A DNA stretch of 53,319 bases from Stentor coeruleus (lineage: Eukaryota; Ciliophora; Heterotrichea; Heterotrichida; Stentoridae), in NCBI GenBank assembly GCA_001970955.1, contig MPUH01000454.1, forward strand, positions 1 to 53,319. The letters are read 5' to 3'. Positions 43,359-53,311 of the stretch are shown piece by piece. A model generated the notes under the pieces. That model searched no databases, was not told the DNA's origin, and saw only the letters and a program-made list of their open reading frames with translations. The translations under genes were made by a program, and so were the position numbers. Positions within the stretch are counted from its first letter, which is position 1. The number at the start of each line of letters is the position of its first letter.

Positions 43359-45039
43359 TTACTTCCTTACTTTTCCTTTCTTAGGGTTTTTGGCTTTCTT
43401 TTCAAGCATCTTTATCCCTTTGGCAGCATTTTTGTAATTTTCAATCATTAGTTTGTGCTTGAGAATTTTTCCTTCAAGTTCTTTACCACTTCTACTTCTC
43501 TCCATCCTCTCCACAAAAGGCTTTTTATCAGTATCTTTTTTAATCCACTCTTTCTTTGGTCTATTATAAATTTCATCTCGATGATCAATCATATTCTTAG
43601 CTTTATTCGCCTCCATCTCTGCTCTTAGCAATTCTTTCTCAAGCTCCTCCTCCTTTATTGTCTCTTTAACTTTATTTATTCGCCTCCATCTCTGCTCTTA
43701 GCAATTCTTTCTCAAGCTCCTCCTCCTTTATTGTCTCTTTAACTTTAACCATAACTTTCTGAACAGTCTCACAGCATTCTTCAAATTTTTCTTTATCTAA
43801 AGCTAGAGTGCTTGTAAATTTTTTAATTTTTTTTCTTAGAAGTGTTCTTTCTTCTTCATTGCACAAACTAATACTTATCCCTTCTTGCCCAGCTCTAGCT
43901 GTTCTTCCTATTCTATGCATTAACTTGCTTAAATCCTCAGGTATATGCATATTAATAACAGCTTCAACAGGGAGATCAAGACCTCGGGAGGCTAAATCAG
44001 TAGCAACAAGTATTAAAGCATCACCATTCTGAAACTCAGCCAATGAATTAAGCCTTAAGGATTGAGGCATTTTTCCATGCAGTTCAGCAACTTTTTTTCC
44101 CAAATGTTTTAGCATAAGATATACTTTGTGGCAATCATGCTTAGTCTTAGTAAATACAATAACCCCTTCAGAAATTTGATGGGTTAGTAAATAAAGCACG
44201 ACAGATTCTCTTGACCACTCTTCTTTAAGCCTAATAATAACCTGATGTAAAGTATCAGGAACACCCTCTTTTCCTATTCGCACTGGGGTCCGCAACGCCA
44301 ACTTGACAAGATCTTTGACTTGCTCTCCCATTGTAGCTGAAGCAAGTATAGTCTGGCGTTCTTTAGGGAGTTCTTTTATTATAGCCTGAAGTTCAGCTGT
44401 GAACCCCATATCAAGCAATCTGTCTGCTTCATCTAACACCAGAAAATCCACATATTCGAAAGTTAGATCTTTTGTGTTTAATATATGGTCTAAGACTCTT
44501 CCTGGAGTACCAACAATAATATCTGGACTATCTTGGAGCTGCTTTTGTTCTTTAGCTGAGTTTGCCCCACCAATAACCACTCTTGCCATCAAGTCTGTGT
44601 ATTTGATATAATTTTCAATCATCGAGTGAGTCTGTTGGCAAAGTTCTCTTGTTGGACTTAAAATGATGCATCTTGTTGCTCTGAAGTTTTTGTCACGATG
44701 AAGGAGTTTGTGAAGGATTGGTAAAGTAAATGCCCCAGTTTTGCCTGAACCGGTCTTAGCACATAAGATTATGTCACTGCCTTTGAGAATTAGAGGAATT
44801 GATTGCTCCTGGATTTCTGTTGGATTTAGGAAGCCTAGGTCGCTGCAAGCTTTTACTAGTGGCTTGACCAGACCGAGCTCACCAAAAGAAACATCACTTT
44901 CCTGAAGAATAACTTCCTTTCTTTTCCTCTTTTCAGGTTTAAACTCTTCGTTAGACACATTTGGGTTTTTGAAGCTCCAATTCTGTGTCTTAATGTTATC
45001 TTCAAGATCATCAAAGAAAGATGTCTTCTTTAATAACAT
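43359..45039 (-). CDS. DDX27: DDX27/Drs1-family DEAD-box RNA helicase, frame broken by a 73-bp tandem copy
   Basis: RNA helicase for 60S ribosome assembly in the nucleolus. Motifs in order: Q motif (FGELGLVKPL, TEIQEQSIP), AKTGSGKTGAF, PTREL, GTPGR, VLDEADRLLD, SATM, VATDLASRGLD and HRIGRTARAG. After the helicase core, LLRAEMEANKAKNMIDH and RPKKEWI match the Drs1/DDX27 C-terminal block. The frame from 45039 stops at 43672. A second frame (43359-43631) continues the protein. Between them lies a 73-bp direct tandem copy (43602-43674 and 43675-43747). With one copy omitted, the two frames join at EANK into about 535 residues. A base-level assembly error is the simplest cause; a real truncating duplication is possible. 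Confidence 0.92.
43602..43747. repeat. 73-bp tandem duplication that frameshifts the DDX27 gene
   Basis: Two identical adjacent copies with no N. 73 is not a multiple of three, so it creates an early stop (TAA after EANK) on the minus strand. Confidence 0.9.
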
Positions 45040-45333
45040 TATTAGAATAAAGGTGAATGTGATTATGGATTCTTTTTTTTTTGATATTGCAATGAGAATT
45101 CCTTAAAAAATTGAAATTTACTTAGTTTAGGTACTTTTTTAGATTAAATTTGGATTTACAGTAACAATTAGCCATTTTAGATATTTGCAAAACATAAGAT
45201 TAGAAATTGATTAAAATGAGCAAACTTTGAAATTTATAGTAAATATCTAAAGGAAAAATTTATAAAATAGCTATTATATGTAATTAATCTATGATGACTG
45301 TTAATGTAAAAGCAAAATATCATAATATTTGTA

Positions 45334-46611
45334 ATGGAGAAACAAGAAGCCTTTAGCATTAACTCCGTAGTCATTTCTTTGATAGCATTATCTCAGGGGT
45401 TTCTGTCACTCTCAGATCTCTCCCTAAACTACCTTTACAAAGATGATTTCTCTCTAAGCCCTGCAAAAGTTTCCATGCTAGCCTCACTAACAAACATACC
45501 TTGGATAATTAAGCCATTATGGGGATTTATATCAGACTGTTACCCCATTTTAGGTAAAAGACGCTCGCCTTACTTGGTTATTTTTGGAATTTTAGGCTGT
45601 ATGTGTTGGATTTCCATGGGTACTTTTGTTGACTCTACAACATCATGCTTATTGATAATGATGCTTATTCAAATAAGTGTTTGCTTTTGCAATGTCATTG
45701 CAGAAGCTTTAGTAGTAGAAGAGAGCCAGAAAACTAAGCATGATCAAAAGCAAGCGTCAAAATTTGTAACACTTTTTTTTGGTGTTCGGTCCTTAGGTAC
45801 AGTTTTAACTGCCTATACAGGAGGTTTACTATTAGAGATTATTGACAAACGTAGTGTTTTTTTGATAACAGCTTGCTTTCCTTTATTTTTGCTTTTCTCA
45901 GCTTATGCTCTAGAAGAGCCGAAATTCGATGAATCCCCGAAAATCCAAGAGCAACTCCTGCAGATTTATAATTTTATAAGTAGGAAAGATATATATATAC
46001 CTGTGCTGTTTATACTATTGTTTACTGCAACACCAAGCTGTGGTGATGCAATGTTCTTTTACTATACAAACCACCTTAAATTTGAACCTGAATTTATGGG
46101 AAGAATGAAAATGACTTTTGGAGTTGGAAGTATTATTGCCATGACGATTTATAACAAATTTCTTCAAGAAATTGAATTTAAGGTAATTATGATCACGACT
46201 ACTGTCATTTGTGCAATGATCAGCATGTCACAATTGCTACTTGTAACAAGGCTTAATTCAGCTATAGGAATACCTGATGAACTTTTTGCGGTTTTTTGTA
46301 CTTTTATTGTTCAGTTTACTGCTGAGTTAAATATGCTTCCTCTTTTAGTCTTATGCTGTAGGATATGCCCCAAGAATATTGAGGGATGCTTGTATGCATT
46401 GCTTATGTCCACTATGAATTTAGGTTCCATGTTTTCAAGCCAGACTGGAGGATTGCTTATGCTTGCTTTAGGAATTACACAAACAAACTTTAAATATTTA
46501 TGGGCTTTGATACTTATCACAAGTTTGATTATGATAGCTCCTTTACCTATGCTAGCATTAATCCCGGATTTCTACAAAAGTGAAGATAAAAAAGGTTATG
46601 AGTTAGTTTAG
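45334..46611 (+). CDS. Folate/biopterin-type transporter (BT1/FBT family, MFS)
   Basis: Integral membrane transporter of 425 residues with about 12 hydrophobic helices. The family signature appears in the loop after helix 2: WIIKPLWGFISDCYPILGKR, then RSPYL. An acidic and charged loop lies mid-protein (EEPKFDESPKIQEQ, about residue 191). Members of this family in kinetoplastids, apicomplexans and plants move folates, pterins or related compounds. The actual substrate here is unknown. It is divergent from DDX27 across 294 bp. Confidence 0.88.
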   Translation: MEKQEAFSINSVVISLIALSQGFLSLSDLSLNYLYKDDFSLSPAKVSMLASLTNIPWIIKPLWGFISDCYPILGKRRSPYLVIFGILGCMCWISMGTFVDSTTSCLLIMMLIQISVCFCNVIAEALVVEESQKTKHDQKQASKFVTLFFGVRSLGTVLTAYTGGLLLEIIDKRSVFLITACFPLFLLFSAYALEEPKFDESPKIQEQLLQIYNFISRKDIYIPVLFILLFTATPSCGDAMFFYYTNHLKFEPEFMGRMKMTFGVGSIIAMTIYNKFLQEIEFKVIMITTTVICAMISMSQLLLVTRLNSAIGIPDELFAVFCTFIVQFTAELNMLPLLVLCCRICPKNIEGCLYALLMSTMNLGSMFSSQTGGLLMLALGITQTNFKYLWALILITSLIMIAPLPMLALIPDFYKSEDKKGYELV

Positions 46612-46879
46612 TGAAAGTCTTAAATAAATTATATTTATGGAAATTATTATGTATGTTTGTATGGCCTCCAGACAGGCCTCAATAATCATAGATAACTATT
46701 TCTTCCTGCTTATAGATTCACTGATTATTTGCATCTATATTTTCCTAGAGGCATTGAAAATCTAAGAATAATAATTTGGGAATTTTTATTTTTAGCATTA
46801 AAAGCTATAATGGGTAAGCATATAAATTTAATCATTTTAAGAAATATTTTGTCAAGGTTTTATAAGGAAATTAAGAAAA
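46612..46879. other. Intergenic, 3' flank of the transporter
   Basis: AT-rich sequence. A short frame at 46729-46911 starts at an ATG but overlaps the next frame and shows no family features. Confidence 0.4.
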
Positions 46880-47068
46880 ATGATGAATTTTATAATTATA
46901 GTAGATTCTAACTCAAATATAATTGAAGATGATGATAACAGAAAATTATCAGAATTTATCATTAAGTATTCTTCTACATTTCTAATCTGTAAATCAATAG
47001 ATAGTCTCTGCTTATTTAAGAAAAAATTGCAATCAACCAGTGATAATAAATACTTGGAGTGCAAATAA
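46880..47068 (+). CDS. Possible small protein, unknown
   Basis: A frame of 62 residues from two adjacent ATGs to TAA. It starts MMNFIIIVDSNSNIIEDDDN, which looks like a strand followed by an acidic turn, and ends in a lysine-rich stretch with KKKLQSTSDNKY. Its codon use looks like the neighbouring genes. It could be a genuine micro-gene, a fragment of a larger decayed gene or chance. I recognise no family. Confidence 0.3.
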   Translation: MMNFIIIVDSNSNIIEDDDNRKLSEFIIKYSSTFLICKSIDSLCLFKKKLQSTSDNKYLECK

Positions 47069-47594
47069 TACTGGAATTATGGCAGATAAAACTAAAAATT
47101 TATCTAGGATTAAATTTGCCTAAAAAGTGAATCTCAAGTAATTTTAAGTCTTTCTAAATAAACATTTACAAAAGTCAGCAATAGTTATGTTTGCATAATT
47201 CCAGTTCAGATCACATAAAAACAATTTATTAAATAGTATGTCTGCTAGATGCTAACAATCAATCATAACTAATACTTATCATAACAGAAAAATTTTTAAT
47301 GCTTTAATAGATATACTAAGATATTATAAATCAATTTTATATTTATTTGCTGAATTACCTACAAAAATATAAAAGCTTCTTAATTTTATTACAAATCATA
47401 TAAACTTAAATAATTTAAAAGCAATCTCAGGATTGATGTCTGACGATTCAATAATTTTATAATAACTATATGGACATAAATAAATTCTATTTAATTTTTA
47501 TCCCCAACAAATCATAATTTGATATTAATATAATTTAAATAAGCAGTTTTACACCTAAGTTCTCTAAGTATCAAGAATATATTAACTTTTTCTA
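47069..47594. other. Intergenic, 3' flank of the WD40-channel gene
   Basis: About 525 bp of AT-rich sequence. Nothing is seen. Confidence 0.5.
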
Positions 47595-50500
47595 TTAACT
47601 ATTTCTTGTGACGGCCTCCAAAATTCTATCCAACTTCTCATCAAACCCTTTAATTCTTTCATCTAGTTCTTGAACTTTTTTCTCTACTGTACCCACTCTT
47701 ATATCAACTCCATCGACCATATTTTTAATATCATCAGCATCCCTAAAAGCTTTACTCTCGTCTGAAATCGTCATTTCTGTATATTTTTTAATCCTTCCAT
47801 CTAATATTCTAAACTTATTTTCTAGCATGTTCACTTTTGTTTCAATTTTGTTTTCAACTTCATCAAGCCTATTATCCAACTTTTCGTTCAGACCGAAAAG
47901 ATTCTTCGACGTATCAACCATGCCAATATTAATTTTATCCTCAATAAATCTAATCCTGCCTTCCCATTGATCATTTCCATTTTCTTTATCAGGATTATCC
48001 AAAATATGAAGGTGTAGGAGCTTAGATGCTTTTGGTAGCCAAAAAAAAGCAGGTTGTACTCCAATGCAACAGCCAACTTTTTCTCTGTAATCAATAACCA
48101 ACTGATCTAGCTGAAACTGCTCATACGAGTCTCCTAATATTGAAATAAGCAAGTTTAGCATCATGACAACATTAATAATGCTTGCACCAAAAAACACAAT
48201 TTTGCTTAGGGTATACTCAGCTTTTTCAGATGGCTCAATAAATTGTCCGAAGTTCAACTCCCAAGGTTTTATTAGTAATTCTTTTATTGATAGGGTTTCA
48301 CGTTCAGATATCATAAAGAGTACTCCAAAGCTTAAAGTAAAATAAAGGAAAATAACTAAAAAATACTTCATATTGTTTATTGAAGTAAATATAAGATTGA
48401 CATAAAACCTGGTCCCGTCAAGTAATCTAAAAGCTGTTATCCCACGATATAAGTTAGCAAGAGCCATAGTCCATTCTAAATATATAAAATTATCCCAAAC
48501 TTTATCATAATCAAGTTCCCTTAATATAATCCAAGGAATAGTTAATAATAATCTAAGCACATCAAGGTAATTCCATGGGTCTTGAAAGTATTGCTTTAGG
48601 CCACCTTTAAGCTGGGCTAGTTCCCAAAGTAAAAGTAAAAAGTTTATGAAAATAAATATCACTAGTGCAAAGAGGCTTTTTGGAAATCCTATAAGTAAAA
48701 CCATAAAAATTGTATTAAGAAAAAGTAGTGATGAATAGAATCCTGTAAAATATTTAGAGTAACTCCAATTGTATTCTATAAAGAATTGAATGATAACACT
48801 GCGGTAAATTTCATCGTTTTTGCAATTGAGTATTGCTTTTAATAAATTTGAATTATAGGTGCTTCCAAGAGTCCCCATTATAGGAAGTGCTGTATATTTT
48901 AACATTACTGGGATCTCTTCAAATCCTTGATCTACGTTTTCATTTACAAATTCACTTAAATCTGGTATAGCATTTAAACAAAAAGCATGAGCTGGGAGCA
49001 AGATATTAATTTTAGCAAACATTGAGTTACTCGTTATTAGCAGACTTTCTAAAAAATGACCCAATTTCATAGATGAGTTTGAAATTATAAGGATAAAGTC
49101 ATTCCTTATAGCATGAGCACAAGTTATAAACCTTTTTTTATCAGCATTCTCAAGCAAATATGAAAATATGTCTAATAAAATATCTGTGCATTTCTGATGC
49201 TTTCTAGTAATACTATAAAAAAGAGGTGATTTACCAAAGAAATCTGTACGTAAAATAAATGTTGGAGACTTGCAAAGAATCTCTAAGATATCTGCTTGTC
49301 CTGCTGCACAAAGAAAATGGGTAATTGTAAAAAGATATTCAGAAAAATATACTGAACTTGAATGCTGTGATAGCTTTGACATATTATCATTCTGTAAGCA
49401 ATCAATAACATTATAAAAATCTACAGGATCTTGATAGTAACAGTCATATAAATCTGTTGGGCGTACTGAATGAAACCGGATTTTTCGCAATGAATGGTCG
49501 ATTTCAAAAGTTTTTTGTGAGTTAACGCTTGCAATGTTCTGTATATATCTGCCCTCGTCTATATGCATATAATAATCAGGAGTAGAATTTATCCTTTTAA
49601 CAACTTCAGAATAGATAATTTCCTCGCTTTCTTTACTCAAATTAAGGCTTATAGAGTAGTTTTTTTTTAATTCAATTTGATCAGAAATGCTTTTAACATC
49701 TGAAAGACTCCATTTCCTTATACTAAAATCTCTAGATGCTGAGTATATATACTTTTCCTCTATCCCAATCACAACTGCATTCACAGCATTTGTGTGACCT
49801 TCAAGGTTTGTCTCAACCCTCCTCTCTTCAATATTCCAAATAATAATATTCCCATTCTCTAAACCAGCTACAGCATAATTCCCATCGATATTTAAGGTTA
49901 TAGAGGTAACTTTATAAGGATTTATAAAAGAAAGTTCTTCTTTTTTATCAGCCAAATTCCAAATTTTTATAAAGCAATCATCACTGCCACTTAAAACCCT
50001 TTTACAATCAAAATTGATCTTTACTCCATTAATTGGTTCACTGTGCCCTAAAAATGTTGTTATTAATGAGTAATCTATTGTAGACCAAAGTTTGACTGAT
50101 CGGTCAAGAGACCCACTGACAATTAAATTTCCGTTTCCGCTAATATCTACAGATGTTATGAAATCATTATGGCCGACATAAGCAAATATTTGTTTCTGTT
50201 CATTAAAATCCCAAAGTCGTATTGTTCTATCTTTTGATCCACTTACGATATATTTCCCATCAGAATTTATTGCTAATGATGTTACTCCGTATGTGTGGCC
50301 GCTTAAAGTGCAGATTGCTTTAAAATCATGAAGATTCCACAAGGTAACATCTCTGCTTTCAGAACCTGTGACAAAATATTTTTTAGATGAGCAAACTGCT
50401 ACAGCATAAATTTTTGAGTTGATTCCACTAATACACTGAGTATGAGTGTCGCTTATAGGATTCCATATGTTGATGGATTCATCACCTGAAACACTAATAA

Positions 50501-52481
50501 GTAAGCTTGAGTCATTTGTAATTGCTATGGAATAAACTGTAGCTGAATGCTGTTTATAAGTGTAAAATTCTGTACGTTTTTGTAAAGTCCAAAGTTTAAG
50601 AGTTTTATCTGCTGAGCCAGTTAGTATTGACTTTAAATTTGGAGAGAGAGTGATGCACATTACAGCGGCAGCATGGCCCGTAAAAGTGCATTTTTCCTTT
50701 TTTTCTTCAATATCCCATATCCTCACTGACCTATCTTGAGAACCGCTTAATATAAGTCTATTATTCGCTGAAATAGCAACACAAGTTACAGGTCCACTAT
50801 GGCCTTCTAAAGTAAAATCCTCTTTCCATCTTTTCATGCTCCAAACTTTAACCAAGGCATCTTCTGAACCACTAACAAAAAATATTCCATCATTAGATAC
50901 AGCAACACTATTTATCCCCCCAGTATGTCCTTCAGCAATCCATTCATATCTTTGTTGAATAGAACTCTGCTGCTTGCCTTGAGTATATAAAAAACTCCAA
51001 TTATAGATATGTAAAATCCCATCAGAATATCCGACAATAGCATTTCTTCCATTAGGTGTAAGTGTAAGTGCAGTTAAAACTCCTCGAAAGCCTTCAATTC
51101 TAGCTTCTTCGGTCCTTAAATTCAAATTCCACACCCTGACAGTGAAATCAAAAGATCCAGAAAAAACTAAAGATCCATCTGAATTCACTGAAAGGCCAAC
51201 AATAGCATCAGTGTGCCCTTTAAAAATCCAAAGCTCTTTTTTTTCATTATAATCCCATAAACGAACAGTGAAATCGTTTGAACAGCTTACAAGATTTTTG
51301 CTTTTAGGAACAAAAGCCAATGCATTCACACTGCTAAGATGCCCTATTAAAGTCCCTATTTCTTGATATTGATCCAAATCCCAAAGTTTAATGATTTTAT
51401 CTTTAGACCCAGTCGCTCCAATTTTCCCACAGGCGGTTATAGAAACTGATATTACAGGTGTGCTATGCCCTTTAAGAGTTGCCTTTTCTCTTTGGTCTAA
51501 TAAATTCCAGATTCTAATTGTTTTATCTTCAGACCCACTAATTATATATTTTCCGCTAGAGTTGATAACTGCAGACCTTACTGTATTAGAATGCCCTTGC
51601 AAAGTGTAAATCTCTTTATTATCCTTTAAATTCCAAACTTTGATAGATTTATCTACACCCCCACTTATAAGGCGCTTTTCATCCTTACTTAAAACTAGAG
51701 TTTTTACTCCTCCTGTGTGACCTTTAAGAATCCCAGACTCCTCTCCACTGTCTAAGTCCCATATCTTTATTGTATCCCCAGTATCAGCACTGAAAAGCTT
51801 CTTGCTTGTGGTTAGGCAGATGCATATAATTGCTGAAAGCCCTTTAATACATCTTATCACTTCTTGGTTTTTTAAGGACCATATTCTAATTGTCTTGTCA
51901 TCTGAACAACTCACCAAAAGGCTCCCATCACTATTGAAAATAACTGAATTCACACTTGCTGTATGGCCATTTAAAGTGAATTCCTCAGATTTCAGATGAA
52001 GATTCCAAACTTTTACACTTTTATCTCTTGATCCACTAGCAATTAAACTACTTATTGGGCTAGAACAAACAGAATTCACATAGCTACTGTGTCCATAAAG
52101 CGTTGTTACTAGCTTAGCTTCCAGTAGGTTCCAAATTTTAATGTTTGTATCCCATGAACCACTAATGATAAGACTGTCATCTTGACTTAAAGTTATTGAA
52201 CTTATATAGCCCGTATGGCCTTCGAGAATTTTCAATTGCTTTCTTTCGGTAAACTTCCAAATTCTTAAAGACATATCTCTTGATCCACTAATTATGTATT
52301 TTGAGTCTGAGGTTATGGCAACTGAGGTGACAATTTCAGAGTGACTGAGCAATGTGGACTTAAGTCTTTTAAGCTCAGAGTCAATTATAGTCTCGATCTT
52401 TACTGATTTTGTTGAATTATCTGGCTGATCTATTCGACCGTAGCTTTCTGAATTGAGAGGCCGAACTAGACTAGCGTCCAT
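47595..52481 (-). CDS. WD40-repeat / TRP-like channel fusion protein
   Basis: A single frame of 1628 residues. Residues about 44-935 carry 21 WD40 repeats of about 42 residues (for example LEGHTGYISSITLSQDDSLI and GSWDTNIKIWNL), enough for three seven-bladed propellers. A linker follows, then ankyrin-like segments at about 1045-1110 (HFLCAAGQADILEIL, FFGKSPLFYSI). A six-helix channel lies at about 1240-1452: helices near 1240-1263, 1267-1287, 1301-1320, 1330-1364, 1370-1389 and 1425-1452. A pore-like loop sits at about 1398-1418 (WELNFGQFIEP), and the last helix reads VVMMLNLLISILGDSY, as in TRP channels. A coiled coil ends the protein (about 1505-1625), possibly for assembly into tetramers. 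It is the gene nearest the telomere and is transcribed away from it. Ion selectivity and trigger are unknown. Confidence 0.88.
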   Translation of the reverse strand: MDASLVRPLNSESYGRIDQPDNSTKSVKIETIIDSELKRLKSTLLSHSEIVTSVAITSDSKYIISGSRDMSLRIWKFTERKQLKILEGHTGYISSITLSQDDSLIISGSWDTNIKIWNLLEAKLVTTLYGHSSYVNSVCSSPISSLIASGSRDKSVKVWNLHLKSEEFTLNGHTASVNSVIFNSDGSLLVSCSDDKTIRIWSLKNQEVIRCIKGLSAIICICLTTSKKLFSADTGDTIKIWDLDSGEESGILKGHTGGVKTLVLSKDEKRLISGGVDKSIKVWNLKDNKEIYTLQGHSNTVRSAVINSSGKYIISGSEDKTIRIWNLLDQREKATLKGHSTPVISVSITACGKIGATGSKDKIIKLWDLDQYQEIGTLIGHLSSVNALAFVPKSKNLVSCSNDFTVRLWDYNEKKELWIFKGHTDAIVGLSVNSDGSLVFSGSFDFTVRVWNLNLRTEEARIEGFRGVLTALTLTPNGRNAIVGYSDGILHIYNWSFLYTQGKQQSSIQQRYEWIAEGHTGGINSVAVSNDGIFFVSGSEDALVKVWSMKRWKEDFTLEGHSGPVTCVAISANNRLILSGSQDRSVRIWDIEEKKEKCTFTGHAAAVMCITLSPNLKSILTGSADKTLKLWTLQKRTEFYTYKQHSATVYSIAITNDSSLLISVSGDESINIWNPISDTHTQCISGINSKIYAVAVCSSKKYFVTGSESRDVTLWNLHDFKAICTLSGHTYGVTSLAINSDGKYIVSGSKDRTIRLWDFNEQKQIFAYVGHNDFITSVDISGNGNLIVSGSLDRSVKLWSTIDYSLITTFLGHSEPINGVKINFDCKRVLSGSDDCFIKIWNLADKKEELSFINPYKVTSITLNIDGNYAVAGLENGNIIIWNIEERRVETNLEGHTNAVNAVVIGIEEKYIYSASRDFSIRKWSLSDVKSISDQIELKKNYSISLNLSKESEEIIYSEVVKRINSTPDYYMHIDEGRYIQNIASVNSQKTFEIDHSLRKIRFHSVRPTDLYDCYYQDPVDFYNVIDCLQNDNMSKLSQHSSSVYFSEYLFTITHFLCAAGQADILEILCKSPTFILRTDFFGKSPLFYSITRKHQKCTDILLDIFSYLLENADKKRFITCAHAIRNDFILIISNSSMKLGHFLESLLITSNSMFAKINILLPAHAFCLNAIPDLSEFVNENVDQGFEEIPVMLKYTALPIMGTLGSTYNSNLLKAILNCKNDEIYRSVIIQFFIEYNWSYSKYFTGFYSSLLFLNTIFMVLLIGFPKSLFALVIFIFINFLLLLWELAQLKGGLKQYFQDPWNYLDVLRLLLTIPWIILRELDYDKVWDNFIYLEWTMALANLYRGITAFRLLDGTRFYVNLIFTSINNMKYFLVIFLYFTLSFGVLFMISERETLSIKELLIKPWELNFGQFIEPSEKAEYTLSKIVFFGASIINVVMMLNLLISILGDSYEQFQLDQLVIDYREKVGCCIGVQPAFFWLPKASKLLHLHILDNPDKENGNDQWEGRIRFIEDKINIGMVDTSKNLFGLNEKLDNRLDEVENKIETKVNMLENKFRILDGRIKKYTEMTISDESKAFRDADDIKNMVDGVDIRVGTVEKKVQELDERIKGFDEKLDRILEAVTRNS

Positions 52482-53009
52482 TTATACCAATCGAAAGAAA
52501 CTAATAAATTGTTGAGTAATAACTAATGCAGCTATAAAAAAAAGTTCTCAAGCATGTAAAAAATGATATCCTTTATGCTTTAGATAATTAAAGATTATTT
52601 TGTATTTTCTAGTAGGTGGTATATATATATTTAATACTACCTACTATTAAGGACTTCAGTGGGAAAAAATTTTTAAAATATTTATTAGGAAAATAATTAA
52701 AGTTTGATTGAAGAATTCAGATATAAAGTAATTTGTGTATAAAAATTGTAGAGTAAGAAAATCTAAAAAAATAAAGAGAGTAGAGATTTCTATAAACTAA
52801 TTCAAATGCAAAACTTGATGCAAATACGGATGGAAACTTGGATATAAAATTCTAATAGGAATTAAATATGAAATTCTAATGTAAATGATTTGATATTAAT
52901 AGTTTTAATGCAACTAATAATTGATATTTTAATAGTCCAAATATTATTTATGCTTGTATATTAATTAGAATGTAAAGTTTAAAGTGGGTGATAGTTAAGG
53001 TGGCATGGT
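52482..53009. other. 5' flank of the WD40-channel gene
   Basis: About 530 bp without a gene. It holds an inverted repeat at 52611-52621 and 52635-52645 (agtaggtggta and tactacctact, 10 of 11 pairs). Confidence 0.5.
52611..52645. repeat. Inverted repeat upstream of the WD40-channel gene
   Basis: Arms 52611-52621 and 52635-52645 pair at 10 of 11 positions around a 13-nt AT-rich loop. It could be a protein-binding palindrome or a chance hairpin. Confidence 0.55.
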
Positions 53010-53280
53010 TTAAACCTTGTCCGATCGAGGCTTGTTTGTCCTACGATCTCTTTCTTTAGGCAGATTCGGTATATTAAACCACTCGTTGTCGCTAGTTATG
53101 TGATTCTTTATTTGGTTCAGGAGGTCTTTACTGTTTCTTTTCTTTAATGTCAAAATGATTGAGGCAAGTCTTGTGTTCACCTTTTGAATGTAACTAATAG
53201 CATAATTATTGATATTAATATCTTTATGTGAAATATACTTTATATGAATATGTGAAATATCTTTATGCGAAATATACTTA
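53010..53280 (-). pseudogene. Start-less open frame running into the telomere
   Basis: On the minus strand about 89 codons are open from the telomeric repeats to a TAA at 53010-53012, with no ATG. The last part (DNEWFNIPNLPKERDRR and onward) looks protein-like and is richer in G and C than its surroundings. The first part is made of short subtelomeric repeats. It could be a gene tail cut off by chromosome breakage and telomere addition. I recognise no family, and chance is possible. Confidence 0.3.
53221..53279. repeat. Subtelomeric direct repeat
   Basis: A 20-bp unit at 53221-53240 (tctttatgtgaaatatactt) recurs at 53260-53279 with one change (gtg to gcg). A related partial unit lies between them. 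Confidence 0.75.
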
Positions 53281-53311
53281 GGGTTAGGGTGGGTGTTAGG
53301 GTGTTAGGGTG
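53278..53311 (+). repeat. Telomere-like repeats at the right end
   Basis: The sequence has TTAGGG at 53278-53283 and 53284-53289, then a broken unit, then TGTTAGGG at 53294-53301 and 53302-53309. The 8-base TGTTAGGG unit (CCCTAACA on the other strand) is what I recall for heterotrich telomeres. The final TTTGAATG does not fit and may be contig-end error. Confidence 0.8.

Noticed and set aside
46729..46911. A 60-residue + frame after the transporter
   Set aside because: It overlaps the more plausible frame at 46880 and has no recognisable feature.
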